DNA of 64,000 nucleotides from Paranoxybacillus sp035645275. GTDB taxonomy: Bacteria; Bacillota; Bacilli; Bacillales; Anoxybacillaceae. The stretch is taken from assembly GCA_035645275.1 (NCBI GenBank), contig DASQMX010000031.1, forward strand, positions 248,001 through 312,000, in the 5' to 3' direction. The stretch's first letter is position 1, and each line of letters opens with the position of its first letter. Below the pieces are notes generated by a model. The model made no database searches and was not told the origin of the DNA. It worked only from the letters and a program-made list of their open reading frames with translations. The translations under genes and the position numbers were made by a program. Below, in pieces: positions 32,248-40,627 of this stretch.

Positions 32248-33177
32248 TTATAAAATATTCTCATCAATCGTTTTAACAAGCTCACCGATTTCTGGTTTGC
32301 TTACTTGAGCGGTTGCTCCAACCATTTCTCCTTTATGGCGCAAATCATCTGTAATTAACGACGAGAAAATAATCACTGGAAGTTTGTTCAAACGACCGTC
32401 TTCTCGAATGCGTTTGGTTAAATAATGGCCATCCATTTGTGGCATTTCAATATCCGTTATGACAAGCTGAACCTCGCTCTCAATGCTTCTCCCTGTTTCA
32501 ACGATGGATTGCAAATAGCCAAGCGCATCTTCCCCATTTTCAAAAAACTCGATATGCTCATATCCAGCTTCGGCCAACGTATCATGCAGCAATTTTCTTA
32601 ATAAAGGAGAATCTTCTGCCACAACAAGTTTTTTATTGGACCGCTCACGCTTCCCTAATTTTTTTACTTGGTTGATATCGATTCCAGATTCTGGATTAAT
32701 ATCAACAATCATTTTTTCAAAGTCTAATAGAAGAATCATTTGACCATTTAATTTAACGACGCCAATAATTTGGCTGTCAAGACCTTGATACATTTGTGAA
32801 GGCTTTTCGATTTGCCTCCAAGAAATGCGATGAATTTGTGTCACAGCATGCACATGAAACACAATTTTTTGTTTATTAAACTCGGCTACAATAAACTTAT
32901 CGCCCGCTGGATTGTCAGAAGGCGGGAAACTAAGAGCCTTAGCTACATCGACAACCGGAAGAATTTCACCGCGCAACTCAATAATTCCCTCGATATAATG
33001 ATGTGAATGCGGGACCTTGGTTACAGGAACCGGATTAATAATTTCTTTTACTTTAATGACATTGATACCGAACTTATTTTTGCCAATGCCAAATTCAACA
33101 ATTTCCAATTCATTTGTACCACTTTCGAGCAAAATCCCCTTTTGTTGATCCATAAACAAAATACGTCCTTCCTTCAT
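32248..33177 (-). CDS. cheV: Chemotaxis coupling protein CheV
   Basis: 309 residues: N-terminal CheW domain (about 15-165, coupling receptors to CheA) and C-terminal response-regulator receiver (about 180-305). The phosphoacceptor Asp is in VITDIEMPQMDG (about 245), with the Asp/Glu pair near VVAEDSPLL and the Lys at QVSKPE (about 292). The B. subtilis homologue begins MSLQQYQILL; here the ATG at 33177, after AAAGGTGG, gives an 8-residue longer start. Adaptation partners are not encoded nearby. Confidence 0.94.
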   Translation of the reverse strand: MKEGRILFMDQQKGILLESGTNELEIVEFGIGKNKFGINVIKVKEIINPVPVTKVPHSHHYIEGIIELRGEILPVVDVAKALSFPPSDNPAGDKFIVAEFNKQKIVFHVHAVTQIHRISWRQIEKPSQMYQGLDSQIIGVVKLNGQMILLLDFEKMIVDINPESGIDINQVKKLGKRERSNKKLVVAEDSPLLRKLLHDTLAEAGYEHIEFFENGEDALGYLQSIVETGRSIESEVQLVITDIEMPQMDGHYLTKRIREDGRLNKLPVIIFSSLITDDLRHKGEMVGATAQVSKPEIGELVKTIDENIL

Positions 33178-33248
33178 AAAAGTAATCCACCTTTATTATA
33201 ATTGGTCAGTCTATCCATTTGAAAGTGTAAAAATAACGATATGTAAAA

Positions 33249-33309
33249 GAGGCTATCCTCTAGCCGATTTATCTTTATAGATTGTAGTTAAGGGATGGAG
33301 CAGCCTCTT
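33249..33309. repeat. Family A-like short inverted repeat, copy 9
   Basis: GAGGCTatCCTCTAGCC ... GGATGGAGCAGCCTCT. It keeps only the outer arms; inner units are absent. It lies downstream of the DUF1906 gene. Confidence 0.6.
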
Positions 33310-33314
33310 ACCTC

Positions 33315-33965
33315 TTAATATAAAAATTCCAATAAGCGCCGATCTGCAAGATTTGTATCAATCCGACAAGCCTCTGCATCGCGCCCATATTGCCATGCCC
33401 ATACATTTGCTTTACAGTTTGGAGCAGCCGGCTTATATTTCGGTGCCCTTTGTTCTTTTGTTGTACCAGGACGAGGAGCAGAACTCCAAATCATTGTTTG
33501 TACAGCAACTTGATTATTATTTTTTACAGCTTCACAATACGCTTGGGCAAAATCGCCTTTGGTCGGATCAGCATAAATTCCAGGACGATAGCCAGTTGGG
33601 TAAAGCGTCTCCACCCAAGCACGGATCCACTCTTCATCGACTGAAAAATAATCTTCAATATTAGCAAATAGTGCCTTATTTTTCGGAATCCCAAGGCGGC
33701 GGGCATGAAATACAGCATTGCGCGCTACCACCTGGCCATTGCTGTAACCGACCGCTTCACGAAACAGATTATAAATCGGCAATATTTTCACACCGTAATT
33801 TCGAATTAATGTGATTTCCTCTTTCGTCAACCCATCCGAAACATTCGCAACATCTGTTAAATAACGCCCCCAAAACTTCGGATAACCAAACTCATTTTTT
33901 ACACAATAAAATAATTGTTCCGTTACTTTTGTCGCTGAGTCAACACCCCAAACCGTTCTTGCCAT
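33315..33965 (-). CDS. DUF1906 (glycoside-hydrolase-like) protein
   Basis: 216-residue protein of the DUF1906/Rv2525c-like group, related to GH25-type barrels. It starts MARTVWGVDSATKV and contains GVKILPIYNLF, ANIEDYFSVDEEWI and PGIYADPTKG; the last region ends with AWQYGRDAEACRIDTNLAD, as in spore/cell-wall-associated homologues. No signal peptide. The start at 33965 is set by AGGAAGGGAG; the frame runs 24 codons further upstream. Catalytic activity is unproven. It is divergent from a tetR gene. Confidence 0.82.
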   Translation of the reverse strand: MARTVWGVDSATKVTEQLFYCVKNEFGYPKFWGRYLTDVANVSDGLTKEEITLIRNYGVKILPIYNLFREAVGYSNGQVVARNAVFHARRLGIPKNKALFANIEDYFSVDEEWIRAWVETLYPTGYRPGIYADPTKGDFAQAYCEAVKNNNQVAVQTMIWSSAPRPGTTKEQRAPKYKPAAPNCKANVWAWQYGRDAEACRIDTNLADRRLLEFLY

Positions 33966-34098
33966 CTTCTCCCTTCCTTTCCTACAATCATTCTTTTTCA
34001 TGTATATGACAATACGGTTTGTCTCATTGACATCCATAGGCGTTATTTCCTACTAATTTATACAGTGAACGATGCCTATTTTCCACAAATCTTACATC

Positions 34099-34123
34099 AT
34101 GTAAAAATTTTTCTATTTTACAT
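34099..34123. promoter_or_regulatory. Dyad upstream of the tetR gene, candidate operator
   Basis: ATGTAAAA and TTTTACAT are perfect 8-bp arms 9 bp apart. They sit at the -35 position of a possible promoter whose -10 is TATAAT at 34134-34139. A TetR autoregulatory site is plausible but untested. Confidence 0.4.
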
Positions 34124-34173
34124 AAAAAACCATTATAATAGGAAATATAGTCTATTGACTTTGGGGGTCTTAA

Positions 34174-34764
34174 ATGAATAGACAGAAACAAAAGGAAAAT
34201 ATAAGGAAATTGTTACAACAAAAAGCACTAGAATTATTTAAATCTCAAGGCTATCATCAGACAACGATTATGCAAATTACGGAAAGCGCTGGTTTGGCAA
34301 AAGGTACATTTTTTAATTACTTTCGCACAAAAGAAGAGATTTTATATGCGATTAGTGATTGGTACATGCGCTTAATCGAGACGGAAATGCAGCATCTTGC
34401 CAACACTAGCAGTATAACCGATCAGCTTTATTCATTGTTAAGGAAGTTGGTAAGCATAACCGAAGAATTAGGTCAAGAATTTATGAAATCCCTTTTTCAT
34501 GTTTCTATCATCGGAAATGGAAAACAAAAAAATGAAAACAAATATACGCAAATGCTGATCAATATATTTTCTCCTTTGTTTGCTCAAGGGCAAGCATCAG
34601 GAGAATTTCGTGATGATTTGCCTACAGATGTCATCGCTTCTACCTTTTCACACATTTATTTCGGAACATTGCATTATTGGTGCACAAATACCAGCTCACC
34701 ACCACTAAAAGAACTTTTTGAAAATACATTTATAATCTTTTTCACCGGCATTCGAAAAGCCTAG
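34174..34764 (+). CDS. TetR-family transcriptional regulator
   Basis: 196-residue one-component regulator. The N-terminal HTH (about 8-60) has ALELFKSQGYHQTTIMQITESAGLAKGTFFNYF, with the typical GTFYxYF turn. The C-terminal ligand domain (about 70-196) is unspecific, ending with a hydrophobic IIFFTGI. GGGGG precedes the ATG. The target is unclear: the nearest divergent gene is the DUF1906 gene, and the nearest downstream gene is on the opposite strand. It ends at a strong terminator and an IS605-like element. Confidence 0.9.
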   Translation: MNRQKQKENIRKLLQQKALELFKSQGYHQTTIMQITESAGLAKGTFFNYFRTKEEILYAISDWYMRLIETEMQHLANTSSITDQLYSLLRKLVSITEELGQEFMKSLFHVSIIGNGKQKNENKYTQMLINIFSPLFAQGQASGEFRDDLPTDVIASTFSHIYFGTLHYWCTNTSSPPLKELFENTFIIFFTGIRKA

Positions 34765-34774
34765 CTGAAAAAAT

Positions 34775-34834
34775 AAAAAGGGTCGGCTCTCTCGAAAGCA
34801 ATGAGTTGATAGGGAGAAAGCCAAACCCTTTTTA
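34775..34834 (+). terminator. Terminator of the tetR gene
   Basis: AAAAAGGGTcGGCTcTCTC ... GGGAGAaAGCCaaACCCTTTTT long stem, then a T run. Confidence 0.8.
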
Positions 34835-34963
34835 TCCCGTTCTAATCGTCCGTAAGATTCCCACCTCTACAGGTGGGAGATAACGGACGCTAGAAGTGCG
34901 ATAAGTTCAACTAACATCAGTGGGGGATAAAGCCCCCCCCCCACTGATGAAGTTGCACTTTAT
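34831..34963. mobile_element. IS200/IS605-derived short element, copy 2
   Basis: 133-bp element matching 13931-14057. Here both hairpins are intact: CGTCCGT...CCCACCT/AGGTGGGA...ACGGACG and CATCAGTGGGGG/CCCCCACTGATG, ending GCACTTTAT. It carries no ORF. It ends 3 bp from the stop codon of a minus-strand gene, the same arrangement as copy 1. Confidence 0.7.
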
Positions 34964-34966
34964 TTT

Positions 34967-35503
34967 TTACAAAGTGGCAAAGTAATTCGACCGTTTTCCT
35001 CTGTTAAGCCTGTCCGCCCCATTACACGATAACTCTTTTTGCAGTATAATTTCATCACGAATCGGAATTCCATTTTCAGCGACAAAAGGGATTTGCGGTT
35101 TGATCGTCCGCGCCTTTTCTACCGCATTTACAACAATCGCGGCAATTGTAAATCCTCTCTTTTGATAAAATTGCAACGCTCGCAAATTATCGTTCGTTGT
35201 AATTAACTTAATGATTGTTCCGCCATTCTCTTTCACTTTTTTCTCAAAAGATTGTAATAATAAACTGCCAATCCCTTTATTTTCAATCACGCTGTCTAAA
35301 GAAATAATCTCCCACTCTTCTCCACGCTTTACATATGTAAGTAATCCGATGATTTCACCATTATCAGCGAACACAACCAATCCATCAAGTTCGTCACAGT
35401 GATAAACTCCTGTAGAAATCACCATTTGTGAACTTCCCCATTGTTTTTTAAAAAACTCCTTCACTTTCGGCCGATCTTTATTCGTCAGTAAACGTATCAG
35501 CAT
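34967..35503 (-). CDS. GNAT-family N-acetyltransferase
   Basis: 178-residue protein with the Gcn5-like acetyltransferase fold. The acetyl-CoA-binding signature is SVIENKGIGSLLL (about 73-86), followed by LRALQFYQKRGF (about 108-119). The substrate is unknown. The last 20 residues after LQKEL are polar and unlike the rest of the fold, and the stop codon is 3 bp before an IS605-like element, so the original C-terminus may have been changed. ATG at 35503 after AAGGAGAGAG. Confidence 0.82.
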   Translation of the reverse strand: MLIRLLTNKDRPKVKEFFKKQWGSSQMVISTGVYHCDELDGLVVFADNGEIIGLLTYVKRGEEWEIISLDSVIENKGIGSLLLQSFEKKVKENGGTIIKLITTNDNLRALQFYQKRGFTIAAIVVNAVEKARTIKPQIPFVAENGIPIRDEIILQKELSCNGADRLNRGKRSNYFATL

Positions 35504-35602
35504 ACTTTCTCTCTCCTTCTGTTTTAAAAAATAGACATTGTTATAAGCGTAATTTCAATGTGAATCCGTATATTCCTTCTCTAACAAAATCAAATGAATG
35601 AT

Positions 35603-36112
35603 TTATTGAGAGACGCCCGTAAATAAGTTAGCCTCATTTTCTTTTAAGAAGTGAATATAATCTGTAGCGATTAAATCGTATCCTGCTTGATGTAACATTA
35701 CCGAAATATTTCCGCGATGATATGTCCCTTGATTAACGATATGATAAATCATCTCCAATATCGTATTAGACGCTCTTTCCCCTTTACCGTTCGTATATGA
35801 GACAACAGCATTCACATCTTCTACATCACTGACAAAGTTTCGTAAATCCTCTAAAAATCGGTCATATGCTAATATAAACTGTTTAACAGGCCAACCGTAT
35901 TTTTCTTCCATATCGCTTTGTTCATTTCCTTTCATGCGCTCAAGCCAAAGTTCATCATCTGCCAACATATGAACAAGAACGGCCTCAATATTAGGAAATA
36001 AACTGTTGATTGGCCATGTCAAAACGTTGTGCGGTAACGCCTGCAAATAGCTTAATAATTTTTTCGTTGCCCAACAATGATATTGAACAAGCCCCATTGC
36101 AATCTGTTTCAT
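35603..36112 (-). CDS. DinB-family protein
   Basis: 169-residue four-helix-bundle protein of the DinB/YfiT type, often a metal-dependent thiol-transferase-like protein; the activity is unknown. Three metal-ligand His are visible: the VLVHMLADDELWL segment (about 48) and NQGTYHRGNISVMLHQAG (about 133 and 141). The start ATG at 36112 is followed by a normal bundle N-terminus; GGGGGGAG lies upstream. It is divergent from the IDEAL genes. Confidence 0.85.
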   Translation of the reverse strand: MKQIAMGLVQYHCWATKKLLSYLQALPHNVLTWPINSLFPNIEAVLVHMLADDELWLERMKGNEQSDMEEKYGWPVKQFILAYDRFLEDLRNFVSDVEDVNAVVSYTNGKGERASNTILEMIYHIVNQGTYHRGNISVMLHQAGYDLIATDYIHFLKENEANLFTGVSQ

Positions 36113-36300
36113 GGCACTCCCCCCGCACCGTTTTTTTATTATTATACGTTACCTAGTTTATGATCAGAAGCAACACAAAAACACTCTTCATCTTTTAACA
36201 AAAATTTCTATGTTCGGATTTATCTAAATATTCTTTACTTTTAAACAAAAAACAACGATAATATAAAAAAGGGAACTTTCCCGAAAAGGAGGAATGACCA

Positions 36301-36558
36301 ATGTATGAAAAACACTATCCTCATGAAGGCATGATTGTCTTTGTCAAAAAGGAAGAGTCTAACGGCTACGAACATGCAGCTCAACTTATTATTGAGCAAG
36401 CACTTTTCCAATACGAAAAGAACAAACTAATGGAACAAATTGACGATGCTTTAATAACCGGAAATAAGTCATTATTCCTTGAATTATCATCTCAGTACAA
36501 TAAATTACTTGAAAAATATGGATACTTACAAACGAAGCAAGCAGGTGAATCAGCATGA
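36301..36558 (+). CDS. IDEAL-domain protein 1
   Basis: 85-residue protein with a C-terminal IDEAL domain (about 40-75: LMEQIDDALITGNKSLFLELSSQY). IDEAL domains are short helical modules found in Bacillus proteins such as ComK-region and YpiB-type regulators; their role is not settled. AAAAGGAGGA precedes the ATG. The gene overlaps the next one (ATGA), so the two are translationally coupled. No exact family symbol is recognised. Confidence 0.7.
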   Translation: MYEKHYPHEGMIVFVKKEESNGYEHAAQLIIEQALFQYEKNKLMEQIDDALITGNKSLFLELSSQYNKLLEKYGYLQTKQAGESA

Positions 36559-36806
36559 AAACGCATAAAAAACGCTATAAACTTGTAAAAAACTCGAAAA
36601 AGCAGATTGTGACCTTTGGTTTATCCCCTGAGCAATGGTTTACTCTTCAGCTAGAAGCGCAGTTGTTTTTAGATGAAATGTGCTACCGTTTTAATAAACA
36701 ACGCCTTGAGATGTTGATTGACGATGCTATTGAGAAAGAGGACAAAAAACGCTTTATGGAAATAGCGGCAATATATTCACAATATGTAGGGGCCGAGAGT
36801 CGATGA
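36555..36806 (+). CDS. IDEAL-domain protein 2
   Basis: 83-residue protein with the same IDEAL-type segment as its upstream neighbour (LEMLIDDAIEKEDKKRFMEIAAIYSQY, about 53-79). The N-terminus is basic (MKTHKKRYKLVKNSKKQ). Start ATG 36555 overlaps the stop of the upstream gene by 4 bases. The two paralogues probably arose by duplication and may work together. A terminator follows at 36847. Confidence 0.7.
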   Translation: MKTHKKRYKLVKNSKKQIVTFGLSPEQWFTLQLEAQLFLDEMCYRFNKQRLEMLIDDAIEKEDKKRFMEIAAIYSQYVGAESR

Positions 36807-36846
36807 TGGAATGTGAAGACTGTTACCTCTACTTTGCAGTAGCGAT

Positions 36847-36894
36847 AAAGTGAGTGGCTTCTTCAAATAAACTAAGAAGGAGACACTCACTTTT
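36847..36894 (+). terminator. Terminator after the IDEAL genes
   Basis: AAAGTGAGTG ... CACTCACTTTT, with an internal GCTTCTTC/GAAGGAG pairing, followed by CATTTTC. Confidence 0.75.
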
Positions 36895-36974
36895 CATTTT
36901 CTTTTTCACTAGTACCAATGAACGAAACATTGTAAAATATACACTATAAATGTCGATGGAAGGATGAACAACTA

Positions 36975-38129
36975 GTGGAACATCTCGTTAATTCGCGTGT
37001 AAAAGACATTGAAATCTCTGGGATTCGCAAATTTTTCAATATGGTCGCTAACTCTCCTGACCTCGTTTCCTTAACAATTGGTCAACCTGACTTCCCAACA
37101 CCTGAACATGTGAAAGAAGCTGGCAGTCAGGCAATTGCTGACAATTTTACAACTTATACTCATAACGCAGGATTCCCTGAATTGCGGAAAGCAGCATGTG
37201 AATTTGTCCAGCAAAAATATGGTCTTACATACGATTTTGAACAGGAAGTGATTGTGACCGTCGGAGCAAGTCAAGCGATTGATATTGCCTTTCGGACGAT
37301 TTTAGAAGAAGATGTCGAAGTGATTTTACCTGGTCCCGTTTATCCTGGATATGAACCGATTATAAAGATGTGTGGAGCAAAACCCGTTTATGTCGATACG
37401 CGTGAAAACGGTTTTCGCCTCACAGCAGAACTGGTAGAGCCATTTATTAATGAGAATACTCGCTGCATCGTATTGCCCTATCCGTCTAATCCAACAGGCG
37501 TGACACTATCTGAACAAGAGATTCTAGAACTTGTCGATTTATTAAAAGACAAGCCGATTTGGATTTTATCTGACGAAATTTACAGTGAACTCGTTTACGC
37601 AGGTACGCACCAATCGATTGCCAAGTGGCTGCGCGAGAAAACAATTGTGATTAACGGTTTAAGCAAATCGCACTCAATGACCGGATGGCGCATCGGCTTT
37701 TTGTTTGCTCCAGCATTTTTGGCAACACATATGTTAAAAGTGCATCAATATAGCGTTTCCTGTACTTCGTCCATTTCCCAAAAAGCGGCCTTTGAAGCGT
37801 TGACAACTGGATTTAATGACGCCGATTATATGCGCAAACAATATAAAAAAAGGCTCGATTATGTATACAAACGATTAACCGAAATGGGACTTGAGGTCGA
37901 AAAACCAACGGGGGCCTTTTATCTGTTCCCTTCCATAAAAAAATTTGGCAAAACTTCCTTTGATTTCGCCCTTGATTTAGTTAAACAGGCGGGAGTTGCC
38001 GTTGTTCCAGGAAGCGCCTTTTCCAAATACGGTGAAGGTTATGTGCGCCTTTCCTACGCCTATTCACTTGAAACATTAGAAAAAGGATTAGACCGGCTCG
38101 AACGATATATCAAGACCATCTCTAAATAA
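36975..38129 (+). CDS. patA: N-acetyl-LL-diaminopimelate aminotransferase PatA
   Basis: Pyridoxal-phosphate class I aminotransferase, 384 residues, forming N-acetyl-LL-DAP in the acetylase branch; dapH and dapL lie elsewhere in this window. The cofactor Lys is in VINGLSKSHSMTGWRIG (about 234). Other class I motifs are LPYPSNPTG (about 164-172) and SDEIYSELVY (about 196-205). The start is GTG at 36975 after GGAAGGATG. The assignment rests on synteny with B. subtilis (cheV-patA-ykwC); the general aminotransferase call is certain. Confidence 0.87.
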   Translation: MEHLVNSRVKDIEISGIRKFFNMVANSPDLVSLTIGQPDFPTPEHVKEAGSQAIADNFTTYTHNAGFPELRKAACEFVQQKYGLTYDFEQEVIVTVGASQAIDIAFRTILEEDVEVILPGPVYPGYEPIIKMCGAKPVYVDTRENGFRLTAELVEPFINENTRCIVLPYPSNPTGVTLSEQEILELVDLLKDKPIWILSDEIYSELVYAGTHQSIAKWLREKTIVINGLSKSHSMTGWRIGFLFAPAFLATHMLKVHQYSVSCTSSISQKAAFEALTTGFNDADYMRKQYKKRLDYVYKRLTEMGLEVEKPTGAFYLFPSIKKFGKTSFDFALDLVKQAGVAVVPGSAFSKYGEGYVRLSYAYSLETLEKGLDRLERYIKTISK

Positions 38130-38139
38130 CAGAAAAACG

Positions 38140-38240
38140 AGGCTGACCCAAAAACAAAGTATCAGACCCTCACAATACAATATCAGTACACATCATATAT
38201 GATGTATGATGCGTGAGGTCATATACTGAGGTCAGCCCCT
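38140..38240. repeat. Family A inverted repeat, copy 10
   Basis: AGGCTGACCCAAAAACAAAGTATC, central dyad CATCATATATGATG, and ...GAGGTCAGCCCCT. Between convergent patA and the 58-residue protein gene. Confidence 0.8.
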
Positions 38241-38244
38241 CTTT

Positions 38245-38421
38245 TTATCCTTTGTATTCTCCATTATTCTTCGATGCTTTTTCTTTTTTTGCTTTATCTT
38301 TATGAATTTTATTTGTGTCCGCACTGCCAAATTCGTGGCTGAACTCAGAGTCAATAACACTTGAATCGAAGCCCTTTTTATTTTTTTGCTGTGGATCATT
38401 TTTTTTCGTCCGTTTTGCCAT
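38245..38421 (-). CDS. Small basic protein, possibly spore-related
   Basis: 58-residue, Lys-rich protein beginning MAKRTKKNDPQQKNKK, with an acidic centre DSSVIDSEFSHEFGS and a Lys-rich tail. Low hydrophobicity suggests an unfolded, nucleic-acid-binding or spore-type small protein. The ATG at 38421 lies 11 nt after AAGGAGTG; a GTG at 38433 is in frame but too close to it. No family is confidently recognised. Confidence 0.6.
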   Translation of the reverse strand: MAKRTKKNDPQQKNKKGFDSSVIDSEFSHEFGSADTNKIHKDKAKKEKASKNNGEYKG

Positions 38422-38502
38422 AAATAAAGTCACACTCCTTGAACCCGAATTAAAAGCGCGACTTTATTTTTTGATAAACCGATTTGAATTATTCATTTGA
38501 GT

Positions 38503-39372
38503 TTAATCGACATACTTTTTATATAACGCTTGTGTGCCGCTATTTTCTTCACCTTTTACCGCTAGTTGCTCATACATTGCTTTGGCAAGTTCAAGACCTG
38601 GCAGCTGTAACCCAAGTCTTTCTGCTTCCTCTAACGCAATTTTCATATCTTTAATAAAATGCTTAATATAAAATCCTGGTTCAAAATCGCCAGCCATCAT
38701 CCGCGGTGCCAAGTTGCTTAACGACCAACTTCCTGCTGCTCCAGTGGAAATGCTCTCTAATACTTTCACATGATCTAACCCTGCACGTTTCGCATAGGCT
38801 AACGCTTCGCACACGCCAATCATATTAGTGGCAATCGCGATTTGATTGCACATTTTTGTATGCTGACCAGCTCCAGCTTTCCCTTGTAAAACAATATTTT
38901 TTCCTAAAACTTTAAAAATGGGTTTACATTCATGAAAGGCTGCTTCGTCTCCCCCAACCATAATCGCCAGCCGCGCCTCTCTTGCGCCAATATCACCACC
39001 TGAGACAGGAGCGTCTAACGCATGCATCTTCTTTGCCTGAGCCGCTTCATAAATCCGCTCAGCAAGCGATGGTGTTGAAGTCGTCATATCAATCAAATAT
39101 GTACCTTCTCTTGCATGTTGAATAATTCCGTTGTCTCCAAAGTACACCTCTTCTACATCACGCGGGTAGCCAACCATTGTGATAATCACGTCCGCTTCTT
39201 TAGCAAGAGCAGCAACTGTTTCTTTCCATACAGCCCCTTCATTCAGTAAATCAGCTGCCTTTTCTTTCGTACGTGTATAAACAATAAGTGGATAACCTGC
39301 TTTTAATAGATTGCGAGCCATGCTTTTTCCCATTACGCCAAGACCGATAAAGCCTATTGTTTTCTCGTCCAT
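38503..39372 (-). CDS. ykwC: YkwC, beta-hydroxyacid dehydrogenase family
   Basis: NAD(P)-dependent 3-hydroxyisobutyrate/6-phosphogluconate dehydrogenase-like oxidoreductase. The Rossmann motif GFIGLGVMGKSMA is at about 6-18, the substrate motif DAPVSGGDIGA at about 118-128, and the catalytic Lys in GAGQHTKMCNQ (about 165-175). 289 residues from ATG 39372. The frame continues 18 codons upstream, but ATG 39372 lies after GGAAGGGG and matches the B. subtilis N-terminus. The true substrate is unknown. Confidence 0.9.
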   Translation of the reverse strand: MDEKTIGFIGLGVMGKSMARNLLKAGYPLIVYTRTKEKAADLLNEGAVWKETVAALAKEADVIITMVGYPRDVEEVYFGDNGIIQHAREGTYLIDMTTSTPSLAERIYEAAQAKKMHALDAPVSGGDIGAREARLAIMVGGDEAAFHECKPIFKVLGKNIVLQGKAGAGQHTKMCNQIAIATNMIGVCEALAYAKRAGLDHVKVLESISTGAAGSWSLSNLAPRMMAGDFEPGFYIKHFIKDMKIALEEAERLGLQLPGLELAKAMYEQLAVKGEENSGTQALYKKYVD

Positions 39373-39433
39373 TTCCATCCCCTTCCAATTGTATGATTCC
39401 AAAAATTTTCTTCTCCATTTTAACACGAAAATA

Positions 39434-39455
39434 AAGCCTTGCTTGTTACAAGGCT
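39434..39455 (-). terminator. Terminator of the TM2 gene
   Basis: AAGCCTTG-cttgtta-CAAGGCTC, adjacent to the TM2 stop codon. Confidence 0.65.
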
Positions 39456-39671
39456 CTACTCTTCCATATAATAATTGTACTTTCGATTGAATTCCTCATC
39501 AGATTGAACTAAATATAGAATTCCTTCAATCAAACCGATGATACTCGGTATCCCCGTCCAAGCAAATATTAAATAAAGAATTCCCTGTCCAAGTTTTCCT
39601 AAATAAAATTTATGAATTCCAAGACCGCCTAATAAAATGGCTAAAATTCCTGCCACTACTTTATTTTTCAA
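39456..39671 (-). CDS. TM2-domain membrane protein
   Basis: 71-residue protein with the TM2 domain: two helices (about 3-20 and 26-56) with GGLGIHKFYLGKLGQGILYLIFAWTGIP between, including the conserved FYLG turn. The C-terminal tail is acidic and polar (SDEEFNRKYNYY). TM2 proteins are small membrane proteins of unknown function. AAAGGAG precedes the ATG. Confidence 0.85.
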   Translation of the reverse strand: MKNKVVAGILAILLGGLGIHKFYLGKLGQGILYLIFAWTGIPSIIGLIEGILYLVQSDEEFNRKYNYYMEE

Positions 39672-39747
39672 AGCTGTCGCTCCTTTCTCTTTGAGGGTGC
39701 ATACTTCATTTTATTCCCTCAAAAGAGAAAGTAGCACATTCATTTCA

Positions 39748-40533
39748 TCAAATCGCCTTCACCATTCCCCCATCAACAATAAACGACTGTCCCGTCATAT
39801 AGGAATTCGCATCAGAAAGCAGGAACGTCACAACTTTGGCAAACTCCTCAGGTGTTCCATAACGCCCAAGCGGAATGGTACTTTTCACACGCTGCTCCAC
39901 TTCTTCTTTAGAAATTCCCAGTTTCTCGGCATTGAGTTGATCTAAAAAGGCAACGCGTTCTGTTGCAATTCTCCCTGGAGCAACCGTATTAATCAAGATA
40001 TTGTATGGTGCAAACTCCTGAGCTAACGTCTTTGTTAAGCCAACAATGCCTGTGCGGAACGTATTGGAAAGAAGCAGTCCAGGAATTGGCTCTTTAATGG
40101 ACGAGGAAGCAATGTTAACAATTTTTCCGCCGTTTTTCTTTAAGTAAGGAAGAGCTTGGCGAATGATACGAATATAGCTGAGTAAATTTAATTCAAATGC
40201 TTTATACCAGTCCTCGTCACTGATCGTTTCAAATGTCCCGGCCGGTGGTCCACCTGCATTGTTAACCAGCAAATCGAGCGAATGAAACGTTTCTACTGTT
40301 TTTTGAATCAGATTTTCGATATCTTCTTTTCTAGTAATATCAGCTTTTACATAGGCAACTTTTCCTTTATTGTAAGATTGTAATTGTTCGGCTACCTCTT
40401 TTAATTTATCCTCATTGCGGCTAGTAATCATCACATTTGCGCCTTCAAGAATAAGCTGCTCAGCAATCGCTTTTCCGAGTCCTTGGCTGGAAGCAACAAC
40501 GAGTGCCGTTTTTCCAGTTAAATTCATTTCCAT
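39748..40533 (-). CDS. Atypical SDR lacking the catalytic Tyr-Lys pair
   Basis: 261-residue short-chain dehydrogenase-like protein. The cofactor motif is present but altered: ASSQGLGKAIA (about 14-24), as is NNAGGPPAG (about 90). At the catalytic position the usual Y-x3-K is replaced by S-N-T-F-R (about 156-160), so typical Tyr-Lys catalysis is missing. The Ser in NIASSSI (about 143) remains. A group of FabG-like proteins shares such changes. The ATG at 40533 follows GGAGTGG; a GTG at 40542 is also in frame. Substrate and activity unknown. Confidence 0.85.
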   Translation of the reverse strand: MEMNLTGKTALVVASSQGLGKAIAEQLILEGANVMITSRNEDKLKEVAEQLQSYNKGKVAYVKADITRKEDIENLIQKTVETFHSLDLLVNNAGGPPAGTFETISDEDWYKAFELNLLSYIRIIRQALPYLKKNGGKIVNIASSSIKEPIPGLLLSNTFRTGIVGLTKTLAQEFAPYNILINTVAPGRIATERVAFLDQLNAEKLGISKEEVEQRVKSTIPLGRYGTPEEFAKVVTFLLSDANSYMTGQSFIVDGGMVKAI

Positions 40534-40627
40534 TTTCCCCACTCCTACCTTATGTAATGTAACTTAAGCCTATTATAAGATATTTTTATGATGAAATGGA
40601 GAATATTGCATAATAAAATTTCGAAAA

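Noticed and set aside
34918..34945. Run of C (about 11) as a sequencing artefact
   Set aside because: It forms one arm of the CATCAGTGGGGG hairpin of the IS605-like element; the copy at 13931 has a different but pairing arm, so the hairpin is real. The exact number of Cs may still be uncertain.
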